Positions 16,342 to 23,831 are shown, counted from the stretch's first letter. The stretch: 27,580 nt of DNA from JOPF136 sp035517515 (GCA_035517515.1 DATIYQ010000113.1:1-27580); one strand, 5' to 3'. Numbers and translations: made by a program. Notes: generated by a model not told the origin, from the sequence alone.

Positions 16342-16729
16342 GTCCGCGATGAGCATACGAATCATTCCCGATGCCAACACCCCGACCGCGTCTGTGGAAC
16401 TTGCCATCACCTTGCCGCTGCCGGACTACGATCTCGACGGGGTCGAAAAAACCACGCCGCGGCAGATTGACGAAGTCCTGGTCTCCCAGGGATTTCGGGA
16501 TCTGGTTGACGATGCCCGGGCGGCGCTGGAGGCCGCACTCCCTGAAGCGGGCCTGACCATCGTTCAGTTCACTGGCGCGATCTGCTCGTTCCAGGGCATC
16601 TTCCGGCCCGGCTTGTGGATGGTCCTGGAAGAAAAGAACGCGCCCCACGGCACGCCAATGTCCAAGGCTGCGCGCGAGCGCATCTCCCATCTCGCAGAAA
16701 CGCTTCGCGGCCGCTTCGGCCTCTCGTGA
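16340..16729 (+). CDS. Conserved-looking hypothetical protein
   Basis: I do not recognise this protein of about 129 residues (126 from the ATG at 16349). Its composition and codon use match the neighbours. It has a beta-type N-terminus ('MSIRIIPDANTPTASVELAI'), a helical middle ('VSQGFRDLVDDARAALEAAL'), a short hydrophobic beta/turn segment ('LTIVQFTGAICSFQGIF') and a helical C-terminus. There is no signal peptide, membrane helix, cysteine pair or clear catalytic motif. Starts at 16340 and 16349 are both possible; a TAGAAT box just upstream would make 16349 leaderless. It stands alone between rlmH and the corrinoid adenosyltransferase, and context does not suggest a role. Confidence 0.6.
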   Translation: MSAMSIRIIPDANTPTASVELAITLPLPDYDLDGVEKTTPRQIDEVLVSQGFRDLVDDARAALEAALPEAGLTIVQFTGAICSFQGIFRPGLWMVLEEKNAPHGTPMSKAARERISHLAETLRGRFGLS

Positions 16730-16843
16730 GCCTCGAGCAACACACACCCTTCTGCCGACGCCCCCTGCTCCCCCGTGTGCCGCAGGCACCGGCGCGCGCA
16801 GGCTGGAGGGCCTGTGTTACGCTGCTCAACCTGAACCACCGCG

Positions 16844-17380
16844 ATGCCTGAGGGAAAAGGACTGCTGATCATCTACACCGGCCCGGGCAAAGGGAAGACC
16901 ACCTGCGCTCTGGGGACCGCATTTCGCGCCGTGGGCCAGGGCCTGCGTGTGCTGATGGTGCAGTTCATCAAGGGCTCGTGGCATTACGGGGAACTGGACG
17001 CCGCGAAGCTCCTGGGCGACGACAAATTCGAAATCCGGCCCATGGGCCGCGGATTTGTGAAAGTGGGCGGAGCGGAGACCGACCCCGAAGACGTGCGCCT
17101 GTGCGAACAGGCCTGGGAGTTCGGCCTGGCGCAGATTCAGAGTGCGCGCTACGACCTGGTGATCTTGGACGAAATCAACTACGTAATCAGCTACGGCATG
17201 CTGGATGCCGATCGTGTGGCCGCGGCCCTGGCCGCGCGGCCCGAAAGCGTGCACGTCATCTGCACCGGGCGGAACGCGCATCCCAAACTGACCGAACTGG
17301 CCGACCTTGTGACCGAGATGCGCGAGGTCAAGCACCCCTACACGAAAGGCATTCTGGCCCAGCGTGGCATAGACTATTAG
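16844..17380 (+). CDS. cobO: Cob(I)yrinic acid a,c-diamide adenosyltransferase (CobO/BtuR family)
   Basis: This 178-residue protein has the modified P-loop GPGKGKTT at about residues 13-20, 'VLMVQFIKGSWHYGEL', the acidic motif 'DLVILDEINY' and 'VICTGRNAHPKL', all characteristic of CobA/CobO/BtuR. It transfers the adenosyl group of ATP to cobalt in corrinoids to make adenosylcobalamin. No other cobalamin genes are nearby and no B12 riboswitch box was found in the 114 nt upstream, so it may serve corrinoid salvage. No strong Shine-Dalgarno precedes the ATG. A hairpin region follows before accD. Confidence 0.95.
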   Translation: MPEGKGLLIIYTGPGKGKTTCALGTAFRAVGQGLRVLMVQFIKGSWHYGELDAAKLLGDDKFEIRPMGRGFVKVGGAETDPEDVRLCEQAWEFGLAQIQSARYDLVILDEINYVISYGMLDADRVAAALAARPESVHVICTGRNAHPKLTELADLVTEMREVKHPYTKGILAQRGIDY

Positions 17381-17385
17381 AATAT

Positions 17386-17434
17386 GGTGCGTCCTGGGCC
17401 GGCGCAAAAACGCACCGGGTCCCGTGCCGGTTTT
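17386..17434 (+). promoter_or_regulatory. Overlapping alternative hairpins (attenuator-like) before accD
   Basis: GGTGCGT (17386-17392) pairs perfectly with ACGCACC (17410-17416). The end of that second arm overlaps ACCGG (17414-17418), which can instead pair with CCGGT (17427-17431) followed by TTTC. The two structures exclude each other and the second resembles a weak terminator. This is a possible attenuator controlling accD; the folding is seen, the function is inference. Confidence 0.35.
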
Positions 17435-17463
17435 CGAGATTCAACTTTCGCATTCCGGTTTTT

Positions 17464-18318
17464 ATGATGGCTTGGTTCAAACGCGAAAAGGATTCCATCC
17501 AGTCTCCTGTGCCACCGGACCAGCGCCGCGTGCGCACCGAAGGCATGTGGGATAAGTGTCCCTCGTGCCGCAAGATCATCTGGCGCAAGGACCTGGAAAC
17601 GAATTGGCAGGTGTGCCCGAAGTGCGACCATCACTTCAAGCTCTCCGCGGCCAAGCGCCTGGAGATGCTGCTGGACGACGCCCGCTGGACCGAACACGAC
17701 GCCGAACTGGCCTCCAGCGACCCGCTGCACTTCAGCGACACCCGGCCGTATAAGCAGCGCCTGCGCCAGGCCCGCGAGAAGTTGGGCATCAACGACGCGT
17801 TGATTACCGCCGAGGGCGCACTCGCCGGCCGGCCGGTGATCTGTTGCGCCATGGAGTTCGATTTCATCGGCGGCTCGATGGGAGCGGTGGTGGGGGAAAA
17901 AGTGACCCGGGCCATTGAGCGCGCCATCTCCGGGAGGATGCCCCTGGTAATCGTTTCCTGCTCCGGGGGCGCGCGCATGATGGAAGGCGCGGTAAGCCTG
18001 ATGCAGCTGGCAAAAGTATCCGGCGCGCTGGCCCGCCTGGATGAAGCCCGGCTGCCGTACATTTCCGTGCTCACGGATCCCACCACCGGCGGGGTCACCG
18101 CCAGCTACGCCATGCTGGGAGATCTGAACATCGCGGAGCCGCGCGCGCTGATCGGCTTTGCCGGGCCGCGGGTGATCGAGCAGACCATCCGCCAGAAGCT
18201 GCCGGAAGGCTTCCAGCGCGCCGAATTTCTTTTGCAGCACGGCTTCCTGGATGCGGTGGTTTCCCGCACGCAGTTGAAGCCGTACCTTGCCGCCGCCCTC
18301 GATTTTTTCCTGGCCTAG
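17464..18318 (+). CDS. accD: Acetyl-CoA carboxylase carboxyltransferase subunit beta
   Basis: This 284-residue protein carries the zinc ribbon of AccD with cysteines at about 32, 35, 51 and 54 ('KCPSCRKIIW' and 'VCPKCDHHFK'), then the crotonase-like carboxyltransferase fold ('EFDFIGGSMGAVVGEKVTRA', 'SGGARMMEGAVSLMQ', 'TDPTTGGVTASYAMLGD'). With AccA it transfers carboxyl from biotin to acetyl-CoA to form malonyl-CoA, the first step of fatty-acid synthesis. The ATG at 17464 is the first of two adjacent ATGs. It is followed 25 nt later by a thioesterase gene and then folC; accD next to folC is a common bacterial arrangement. Confidence 0.97.
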   Translation: MMAWFKREKDSIQSPVPPDQRRVRTEGMWDKCPSCRKIIWRKDLETNWQVCPKCDHHFKLSAAKRLEMLLDDARWTEHDAELASSDPLHFSDTRPYKQRLRQAREKLGINDALITAEGALAGRPVICCAMEFDFIGGSMGAVVGEKVTRAIERAISGRMPLVIVSCSGGARMMEGAVSLMQLAKVSGALARLDEARLPYISVLTDPTTGGVTASYAMLGDLNIAEPRALIGFAGPRVIEQTIRQKLPEGFQRAEFLLQHGFLDAVVSRTQLKPYLAAALDFFLA

Positions 18319-18343
18319 CCGCGCGCGCATCCAGAGGACGCCG

Positions 18344-18772
18344 ATGCCAGCTTCTATTTCCAGAAATGGACTCCAGCAACTGCTCGACGCCACGCCGTTC
18401 AATCGCTTCTACCGGTTTCGTGTGGACTCGGCCGGGCGCGGCTCCTGCATTCTTCGCACTCCCTATCGCCGCGAGTTTGCGCGTCCCGATGGCATCATCG
18501 CCGGCATCATCTTTATCGCCGCCGCAGACGTCGCCATGTGGCTGGCCATCGCCACGCGCATCGGCACCCACGAGCGTGCCGTCACCGTGGAAATGAAAAC
18601 GAATTTCCTGCGCGGCGCGCGCAAGCAGGGCTTCCAGTGCCGCGCGCGCGTGATGAAGCTTGGCCGCCAACTGGTCTACGGCACCGCGGAATGCTACGCA
18701 CCCGGCCGCGGCGTTCTCTCTCACCACACGCTCACCTACATGCGCCTTCCGGGCGAGCAGATTCAAACCTGA
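18344..18772 (+). CDS. Hotdog-fold thioesterase (PaaI/DUF4442-like)
   Basis: This 142-residue protein has the pattern of PaaI-type acyl-CoA thioesterases: 'EFARPDGIIAGIIFIAAADVAMWLAI' forms the central hotdog helix, and 'VTVEMKTNFLRGARKQGFQCRARVMKLGRQLVYGTAECY' the following strands. The acidic catalytic position of the hotdog helix may be the Asp in 'AAADVAM'. The ATG at 18344 has AGAGGA 6 nt upstream, which decides this start. Between accD and folC it may act in acyl-CoA turnover, but the substrate cannot be inferred. Confidence 0.85.
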   Translation: MPASISRNGLQQLLDATPFNRFYRFRVDSAGRGSCILRTPYRREFARPDGIIAGIIFIAAADVAMWLAIATRIGTHERAVTVEMKTNFLRGARKQGFQCRARVMKLGRQLVYGTAECYAPGRGVLSHHTLTYMRLPGEQIQT

Positions 18773-18815
18773 CTTCCGGTTCGCGGCGGGTTCGGGTTCT
18801 CGTCCCCCAGGAGTT

Positions 18816-18849
18816 TCCCTTCCGGAAACGAGAGCGCTTCCGGAAGGGA
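18816..18849 (+). promoter_or_regulatory. Perfect 12-bp inverted repeat covering the folC ribosome-binding site
   Basis: Arms TCCCTTCCGGAA (18816-18827) and TTCCGGAAGGGA (18838-18849) pair perfectly across a 10-nt loop. Each arm also contains the palindrome TTCCGGAA. The right arm includes GGAAGGGA, the Shine-Dalgarno for the ATG at 18854, so folding would hide it. No U-run follows. It could be an operator, an RNA switch or a terminator of the accD unit. Confidence 0.6.
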
Positions 18850-18853
18850 TTGC

Positions 18854-20305
18854 ATGCCGCATAATGGTTGGGCCGCGCCGGTTGCGCAGGCGTGTGAACG
18901 GATGACCTACGACGAAGCAGTGCACTACCTGCTGGCGCTGGGCAGAGAACTGGCCGCGCCGCGCCAGGCCCGCGTCCAGAAATTCGACCTGGAGAACATC
19001 ACCCGACTGGCAGAGCGCATGGGCTCGCCGCACCGCAAAATCCCTTGCGTGCACATCGCCGGGACAAACGGCAAAGGGTCGACGGCCGCAATTCTGGAGT
19101 CCATTCTCTACGCCTCCGGGGCCCGTACCGGCCTGTACACTTCTCCACATCTTGAGCGCATCAACGAGCGCATCCGTGTGAATGGCCTGGAGATCTACGA
19201 TCACGATTTCGCCTCTGCGGCCACCACGGTCCAGGCGCTGATCGAGCAGTTGCTGGCCTCTGGAGAACTGGCCGCGCACCCCACGTTTTTCGAGTGCCTC
19301 ACGGCCATGGCGTTCGCGCATTTTGTCCGCTCGCGCGTCGAGTTTTCTATTTACGAAACCGGCCTGGGCGGCCGCCTGGACGCCACCAACGTGGTGCAAC
19401 CGGAAGTCGCCATCATTACCCAGATTGATTTCGATCACGAAGAATACCTGGGTCACTCCATCGAACAAATCGCCCGCGAGAAAGCCGGGATTCTCAAAGC
19501 CGGCGCCGCCGTGGTTTGCGCCACCGGCCGGGGGGAAGCGGCGGCGCTGGTCCGTTCCCGGGCCGCGGAACTGGGCGTGCCGGCGGAAGAATTCACCGAC
19601 GCGGGCGTGCATTACCGCCTCGAGGGGGTGGAAGAGACCGTGGAGGGGTCCCGCGCCCGCGCCGTTTCCCTGCGCGATGGCTGGCAACTCGATTTCCAGC
19701 TCCCGCTCCCGGGACGCTTCCAGCTTCGCAATGCGCTCACCGCCATCGCCGCGGCGCGCGCGCTCGGCGTGCGGCGCTTCCCGGTGGTGGACGACGCGAT
19801 CGCCAGCGGCTTGGCCGCGGTGCGGTGGCCGGGACGCCTGGAGCGCGTGGCCCGTAACCCCGACGTCTATCTGGACGGCACGCACAATCCGGCGGGGGCG
19901 CGCGAGCTGGCGGATTTCTGGAAAAAGTATTTTTCCGGGCGCCCCATCCATCTGGTGTTCGGAGCGGTGCGTGACAAAGCCGTGGACGAGGTCGCCGGCC
20001 TCCTTTTCCCTCACGCCGCGTCAGTCATCCTGACGGCGGCGCGAACCGCGCGCGCCATCTCGCCCCCGGCGCTCGCGGACCTGACCGCGCACCATGCGGC
20101 GCCGCCCTGCGGCGGGGTGGAGGTGATTGCCGAGCCGGAGCTGGCTTTCGAGCGCGCGCTTGAGCGAGCCCGTCCGGAAGACGCCGTCTTCGTCACCGGC
20201 TCGCTCTACCTGGTGGGCGATCTGCGCCGCTGGTGGCGCTCGCGCCCGCCGCGGCCAGGCTCCGCGCCCGCGGAAGACAGCAACTGGCAGGAGCGGAGGC
20301 ACTGA
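18854..20305 (+). CDS. folC: Bifunctional folylpolyglutamate/dihydrofolate synthase
   Basis: This 483-residue protein has the Mur-ligase-type P-loop AGTNGKGST at about residues 69-77, 'TSPHLERINERIRVNG', 'ETGLGGRLDATNVV', 'IDFDHEEYLGHSIEQIAREKAGI' and 'LDGTHNPAGA', which together define FolC. It adds glutamate to folates and may also make dihydrofolate. Two starts compete: ATG 18854 has a strong Shine-Dalgarno inside the inverted repeat at 18816-18849, while ATG 18902 ('MTYDEAVHYLLAL') matches the usual family N-terminus but lacks one. The C-terminal ~25 residues are an Arg/Pro-rich extension. The acyltransferase gene starts 2 nt after the stop. Confidence 0.94.
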   Translation: MPHNGWAAPVAQACERMTYDEAVHYLLALGRELAAPRQARVQKFDLENITRLAERMGSPHRKIPCVHIAGTNGKGSTAAILESILYASGARTGLYTSPHLERINERIRVNGLEIYDHDFASAATTVQALIEQLLASGELAAHPTFFECLTAMAFAHFVRSRVEFSIYETGLGGRLDATNVVQPEVAIITQIDFDHEEYLGHSIEQIAREKAGILKAGAAVVCATGRGEAAALVRSRAAELGVPAEEFTDAGVHYRLEGVEETVEGSRARAVSLRDGWQLDFQLPLPGRFQLRNALTAIAAARALGVRRFPVVDDAIASGLAAVRWPGRLERVARNPDVYLDGTHNPAGARELADFWKKYFSGRPIHLVFGAVRDKAVDEVAGLLFPHAASVILTAARTARAISPPALADLTAHHAAPPCGGVEVIAEPELAFERALERARPEDAVFVTGSLYLVGDLRRWWRSRPPRPGSAPAEDSNWQERRH

Positions 20306-20306
20306 G

Positions 20307-21092
20307 GTGCGCGCCGCTGCCGACGCGCTGGGTTACGTGCGCTCACTCCTGTTTACGATTCCGCTGATCTATCTGCTGACGATTTTCTGGGGAACGCTTT
20401 CTGCCCTTGCGGCCGTCGTGGATGGGAGCGGCCGGCTGCAGCACAGTTGCGCACGCTGGTGGTCGCGCTGCCTGCTGGCGGTCTGCGGCATCCGCGTCCG
20501 CGTGCGCGGAGCCGAACTGCTCGAACCGGGGCGCCCCTGCGTCTTTACCGCCAATCACCAGAGCTACCTGGATATTCCCGTGGTGTTCGCCTATCTGCCC
20601 GCGGAGTTCCGCATCATGGCCAAAGCCTCGCTATTCCATTTTCCGTTTCTGGGGTGGCACCTGCGCCGCTCCGGGCACATGCCCGTGGAGCGGAAGAATC
20701 CGGCGCGAGCCGCGCGCACTCTGCTCGCCGCCGCTTCCCATGTGCGCCGAGGCACGGCGGTGTTTGTGTTCCCGGAGGGTGGGCGTTCGCCCGATGGGCA
20801 GTTACGTGAATTCAAAACGGGCGCATTCCTGCTGGCCATCAAAGCGGAAGCGCCGGTGGTTCCGGTGTCCATCCACGGAACACACGTGCTGCTGCCCATG
20901 CACTCCTGGCACATCCGCCCCGGGGCGGTGGAGATGCGTTTGCACGCGCCCATGCCCACCGCGGGCACGGGCAGCGCGGCATCGGAAGGGCTGGCCGCGC
21001 AGGTTTTGGCAACGATTGCGCACGACCTGGATGCCCAGTCTGCCGCGACACTCGCAGCCAATCCCGCCACCGCTCCATCTGCCCTGCCCTGA
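20307..21092 (+). CDS. plsC: 1-acyl-sn-glycerol-3-phosphate acyltransferase
   Basis: This 261-residue PlsC-family protein has an N-terminal hydrophobic anchor (about 12-38), motif I NHQSYLD (83-89, catalytic His84 and Asp89), 'MPVERKN' (about 125-131) and motif III FPEGGRS (155-161). It acylates lysophosphatidic acid to phosphatidic acid at the inner membrane. The start is GTG at 20307, 2 nt after the folC stop, with GGAGCGGAGG upstream at good spacing. Upstream frame extension into folC is rejected. It completes an accD-thioesterase-folC-plsC run with a lipid theme. Confidence 0.93.
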   Translation: MRAAADALGYVRSLLFTIPLIYLLTIFWGTLSALAAVVDGSGRLQHSCARWWSRCLLAVCGIRVRVRGAELLEPGRPCVFTANHQSYLDIPVVFAYLPAEFRIMAKASLFHFPFLGWHLRRSGHMPVERKNPARAARTLLAAASHVRRGTAVFVFPEGGRSPDGQLREFKTGAFLLAIKAEAPVVPVSIHGTHVLLPMHSWHIRPGAVEMRLHAPMPTAGTGSAASEGLAAQVLATIAHDLDAQSAATLAANPATAPSALP

Positions 21093-21224
21093 TATTCGCC
21101 AGGCGGAACCATCCTCTTCCTTAGGAACCCAGCCGCCGTGCGCCTTTGAAATAAACTCCTGGATGTAAATTGAATTCCTGCCTGGAGGGGCGGAGCAGCA
21201 ACATTGCCCGCGTCAGCGAAAGTC

Positions 21225-21256
21225 ATGTAACCCAAGTTATTCGCCGGTCATCTGTA
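21225..21256 (+). promoter_or_regulatory. Bipartite promoter-like element before the catalase-related gene
   Basis: ATGTAAC (21225-21231), 16 nt, TCATC (21248-21252), then GTA (21254-21256), ending 23 nt before the start codon. The same arrangement with identical spacing occurs before the dehydrogenase gene (22268-22299). AAC-containing -35 boxes with about 16-nt spacing are typical of ECF sigma factors; this assignment is inference. Confidence 0.5.
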
Positions 21257-21279
21257 GTGTCCATAGGAGGGCACAACCC

Positions 21280-22233
21280 ATGCCGCTGCCCACGGACCCC
21301 AGGGCGCTCGCACTCGGCAAAGACTTGGTTCAGGCGTTCGACAACGTGAATGGCCTGCACCCCGGCTATCGTCCCGCACACGCGAAGGGAATTATGTTTT
21401 CAGGCGTATTTGCGCCGTCACGCGAAGCCTCCTCTCTGACCCGCGCGCTCCACGCGCAGCAGGCATCCACGCCAATCACCGTGCGCTTTTCGGATTTCGC
21501 CGGCATTCCCTCCGTTGCAGACAACGATGCCGAGCACGCAAGTCCTCGCGGAATCGCCATCCGGTTCCATCTCTCCGAGCGCGCGCACACCGATATCATC
21601 GGCCACTCGATCGACGGGTTTCCGGTGAGGACGGCGGAAGAATTTCTTGCGTTGCTGCAAGCGCTGCAATCGAGCGGCCCGGCCGCGCCCAAACCAACGC
21701 CCATCGAGTCATTTCTGGCCGCGCATCCGAAGGCGCTGCAGTTTATCCAGACTCCCAAGCCGATCCCCTCGAGCTTCGCCAGGGAGTCGTTCTACTCCGT
21801 GAACGCGCTGAAATTTACGAACCGGGAAGGCGCGAGCCGATTCGGGCGGTACCGCATCCTGCCGGAGGCTGGAAACGATCCGCTGGACGCTGCGGCCGCG
21901 GCCGCCAAGGGCCCCAATTTCCTGTTCGACGAGATTGCCGCGCGGGTCGCCGCCGGCCCGGTCAAATTCCACATCCGCGTTCAGGCGGCTGCTGCCGGCG
22001 ATGTTGTTGACGATGCCACCATCTCCTGGCCGAGCGACCGCCCTCAAATCCCCTTCGGCACGGTGACCGTGACGCAGCGGGTCGCGAACGACGCCGACGA
22101 GCAGCGCCAGATCATTTTCGATCCCATCCCGAGAACCGACGGCATCGACCCGTCGAACGACCCGCTGCTCGAACCTCGTGCCACCGTGTATTTGTTGAGC
22201 GGCCGCCGCCGCCGCGCGGCCGGCGCACAGTAG
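21280..22233 (+). CDS. Catalase-related heme peroxidase (SrpA-like)
   Basis: This 317-residue protein is a short catalase-fold member. 'GYRPAHAKGIMFSGVF' holds the probable distal heme His at about 34, 'ITVRFSDFAGIPSVADNDAEHASPRGIAIRF' is the catalase core, and 'LEPRATVYLLSGRRR' supplies the R-x3-Y proximal ligand (Arg300, Tyr304). It is much shorter than true catalases (about 480-700 residues), as expected for the SrpA-like peroxidase group, and would use hydrogen or organic peroxides. No signal peptide is seen, so it is probably cytoplasmic. AGGAGGG lies 9-10 nt upstream of the ATG. It shares a promoter-like element with the next gene. Confidence 0.9.
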   Translation: MPLPTDPRALALGKDLVQAFDNVNGLHPGYRPAHAKGIMFSGVFAPSREASSLTRALHAQQASTPITVRFSDFAGIPSVADNDAEHASPRGIAIRFHLSERAHTDIIGHSIDGFPVRTAEEFLALLQALQSSGPAAPKPTPIESFLAAHPKALQFIQTPKPIPSSFARESFYSVNALKFTNREGASRFGRYRILPEAGNDPLDAAAAAAKGPNFLFDEIAARVAAGPVKFHIRVQAAAAGDVVDDATISWPSDRPQIPFGTVTVTQRVANDADEQRQIIFDPIPRTDGIDPSNDPLLEPRATVYLLSGRRRRAAGAQ

Positions 22234-22267
22234 ATCGCGCTCCGGCGGTTCGTGCCGCGGAGAAATG

Positions 22268-22299
22268 ATGTAACTCCGCTTGCGCCCCAATCATCAGTA
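22268..22299 (+). promoter_or_regulatory. Second copy of the bipartite promoter-like element, before the dehydrogenase
   Basis: ATGTAAC (22268-22274), 16 nt, TCATC (22291-22295), then GTA (22297-22299), 35 nt before the GTG start. Over 38 aligned positions it matches the copy at 21225 at 24 sites without gaps, the matches concentrated in the two boxes. This suggests both genes answer to the same sigma factor or regulator. Confidence 0.5.
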
Positions 22300-22334
22300 A
22301 AGTGCAGCCCGACTTTCCGCAAGGGAGACCTCTG

Positions 22335-23087
22335 GTGTCGAAAAAACTCGAAGGGAAGGTCGCAATCGTCACAGGTGCGTCGAAGGGCATAGGAGCCGCC
22401 ATCGCCAAGTCCCTGGCCGCGGAAGGCGCGGCGGTCGTGGTCAATTATTCCGCGAGCCAAGAGGGCGCAGACCGTGTGGTCGCGGAGATCACCGGCCTGG
22501 GCGGCAAGGCCATCGCCGTGCAGGCGGATCTGTCGAAGGAGCCGGAAATCCGCCGCCTGTTTGCCGAAACGAAGAAGGCCTTCGGCAGGCTGGATGTCCT
22601 GGTCAACAATGCGGGGATCTACGAGTTCCTTCCGGTCGAGGCGGTTACCGAAGGACATTTTCACAAGCATTTCGACCTCAACGTGCTGGGCTTGCTCCTC
22701 GCCTCCCGCGAAGCGGCAAAACTGTTCGGGCCGGAGGGCGGCAGCATCATCAACATCAGCTCCATCGCCAGCACCATCACCGCTCCCAATTCCTCTGTCT
22801 ATAGCGCCACCAAGGCTGCCGTGGATGCCGTCACTAAGTCGCTGGCCAAAGAACTCGGCCCACGCCATATCCGAGTGAATGCCATCAATCCGGGGATGGT
22901 GGAGACGGAGGGCTACCGCGCCGCGGGCATGCCCGAAAGCGAATTCAGGAGCCAACTCTTGGCTCGAACTCCCTTGGGCCGCGTTGGCCGGCCTGAGGAT
23001 ATCGCTCCCGTCGCCGTTTTCTTCGCCTCCCCGGATGCTGCCTGGATTACCGGCGAAACGCTGGCTGTCGGGGGCGGACTTTCATGA
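22335..23087 (+). CDS. Short-chain dehydrogenase/reductase (FabG/glucose-dehydrogenase-like)
   Basis: This 250-residue classical SDR has the cofactor motif TGASKGIG (13-20), NNAG (91-94) and the catalytic set Ser143, Tyr156, Lys160 (YSATK), with 'INPGMVETEG' after it. It would reduce or oxidise a carbonyl or alcohol using NAD(P)H; the substrate is not evident. A basic or small residue after strand 2 ('VVVNYS') suits NADP. The start is GTG at 22335 with AAGGGAG upstream; a GTG at 22302 is less likely. It is probably not the fatty-acid FabG, because it lies apart from a fab cluster and near peroxide-stress-type genes. Confidence 0.92.
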   Translation: MSKKLEGKVAIVTGASKGIGAAIAKSLAAEGAAVVVNYSASQEGADRVVAEITGLGGKAIAVQADLSKEPEIRRLFAETKKAFGRLDVLVNNAGIYEFLPVEAVTEGHFHKHFDLNVLGLLLASREAAKLFGPEGGSIINISSIASTITAPNSSVYSATKAAVDAVTKSLAKELGPRHIRVNAINPGMVETEGYRAAGMPESEFRSQLLARTPLGRVGRPEDIAPVAVFFASPDAAWITGETLAVGGGLS

Positions 23088-23132
23088 ATCACGCGGGCCG
23101 CGCCTGCCCCGTCAGGATTCGGTGAAGGCAGG

Positions 23133-23201
23133 ACGCGTGGGCATGCCTTTCACCAGTCTTGCTTCCGGCCTTTCGTTGTTCGGCTTGCATCGCCCACGCG
23201 T
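23133..23201. repeat. Inverted repeat ACGCGTGGGC / GCCCACGCGT
   Basis: Two perfect 10-nt arms at 23133-23142 and 23192-23201 are extended inward by 4 more pairs (ATGC/GCAT) with a 1-nt bulge. The right arm abuts TAAAAT (23203-23208), a possible -10 box for the YfiT-like gene. It could be a pair of operator half-sites or a transcript stem closing the SDR unit. Confidence 0.5.
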
Positions 23202-23202
23202 G

Positions 23203-23208
23203 TAAAAT
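23203..23208 (+). promoter_or_regulatory. Possible -10 box for the DinB/YfiT-like gene
   Basis: TAAAAT (5 of 6 to consensus) lies 29 nt before the ATG at 23238, with a GGAGG Shine-Dalgarno between. No good -35 is present at 16-18 nt spacing. Confidence 0.35.
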
Positions 23209-23237
23209 TCTGAGTGCAGCCAGGGAGGAACCCCCAA

Positions 23238-23831
23238 ATGCCGGACCTTCAGTATCCCATCGGAAAATTTGAATTTAGCGGCTCCCTGACTCCCGCGGAA
23301 CGCAAACGGCTGATCGCGCAGATCGCTGCTGCTCCGGCAATTTTCCGCGCTGCGGTGGCCGGACTCACTCCCAAGCAGCTCGACACGCCTTACCGTCCCG
23401 GCGGCTGGACCGTCCGCCAGGTGGTGCATCACGTCCCGGACAGCCATTTGAACGCTTACATTCGCTGCAAGCTGGCGCTCACCGAGGATCAACCTGCCAT
23501 CAAACCCTACGACCAGGAGCGTTGGGCCGCGCTGGCAGACTCCGAAGACACGCCCATCGAAATCTCTCTGGCGCTGCTCGAAGCGCTCCACCAGCGCTGG
23601 GTGGCGCTGTTGCGCGCACTTTCTCCGGAGGACTTCTCCCGGCTGATGATTCATCCCGAGCACGATGCGCCGCTCTCCGTGGACAAATTGGTGGCCCTGT
23701 ATGCCTGGCACGGCGCGCATCACGCCGGGCACATCACCGGCCTGCGCGAGCGCATGGGTTGGGGAAAGAAATCGAAGGGCCGCAAACGGGCGGTTCATCG
23801 CGGCAAGTCCCATGGCAGGAAACGAGGCTAA
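23238..23831 (+). CDS. DinB-superfamily metal-dependent protein (YfiT/BstA-like)
   Basis: This 197-residue protein matches the YfiT/thiol S-transferase type of four-helix DinB proteins: 'GGWTVRQVVHHVPDSHLNAYIRCKLAL' and 'LYAWHGAHHAGHI', giving a metal triad from His64/65, His158 and His162. Relatives conjugate thiols such as bacillithiol to electrophiles, or act as putative metal-dependent hydrolases. The C-terminus carries an unusual Lys/Arg-rich tail (about 176-197, 'GKKSKGRKRAVHRGK') that could bind nucleic acid or membranes. The start at 23238 is set by AGGGAGG upstream. It follows two stress-type genes but appears to have its own promoter region. Confidence 0.87.
   Translation: MPDLQYPIGKFEFSGSLTPAERKRLIAQIAAAPAIFRAAVAGLTPKQLDTPYRPGGWTVRQVVHHVPDSHLNAYIRCKLALTEDQPAIKPYDQERWAALADSEDTPIEISLALLEALHQRWVALLRALSPEDFSRLMIHPEHDAPLSVDKLVALYAWHGAHHAGHITGLRERMGWGKKSKGRKRAVHRGKSHGRKRG

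Noticed and set aside
16730..16843. Possible cobalamin riboswitch before cobO
   Set aside because: The gap is only 114 nt and no B12-box-like sequence was found; only a small GTGCC/GGCAC stem is present.
18095..20014. 639-codon minus-strand frame opposite accD end, thioesterase and folC
   Set aside because: It covers three well-supported genes on the other strand and has no recognisable domain.
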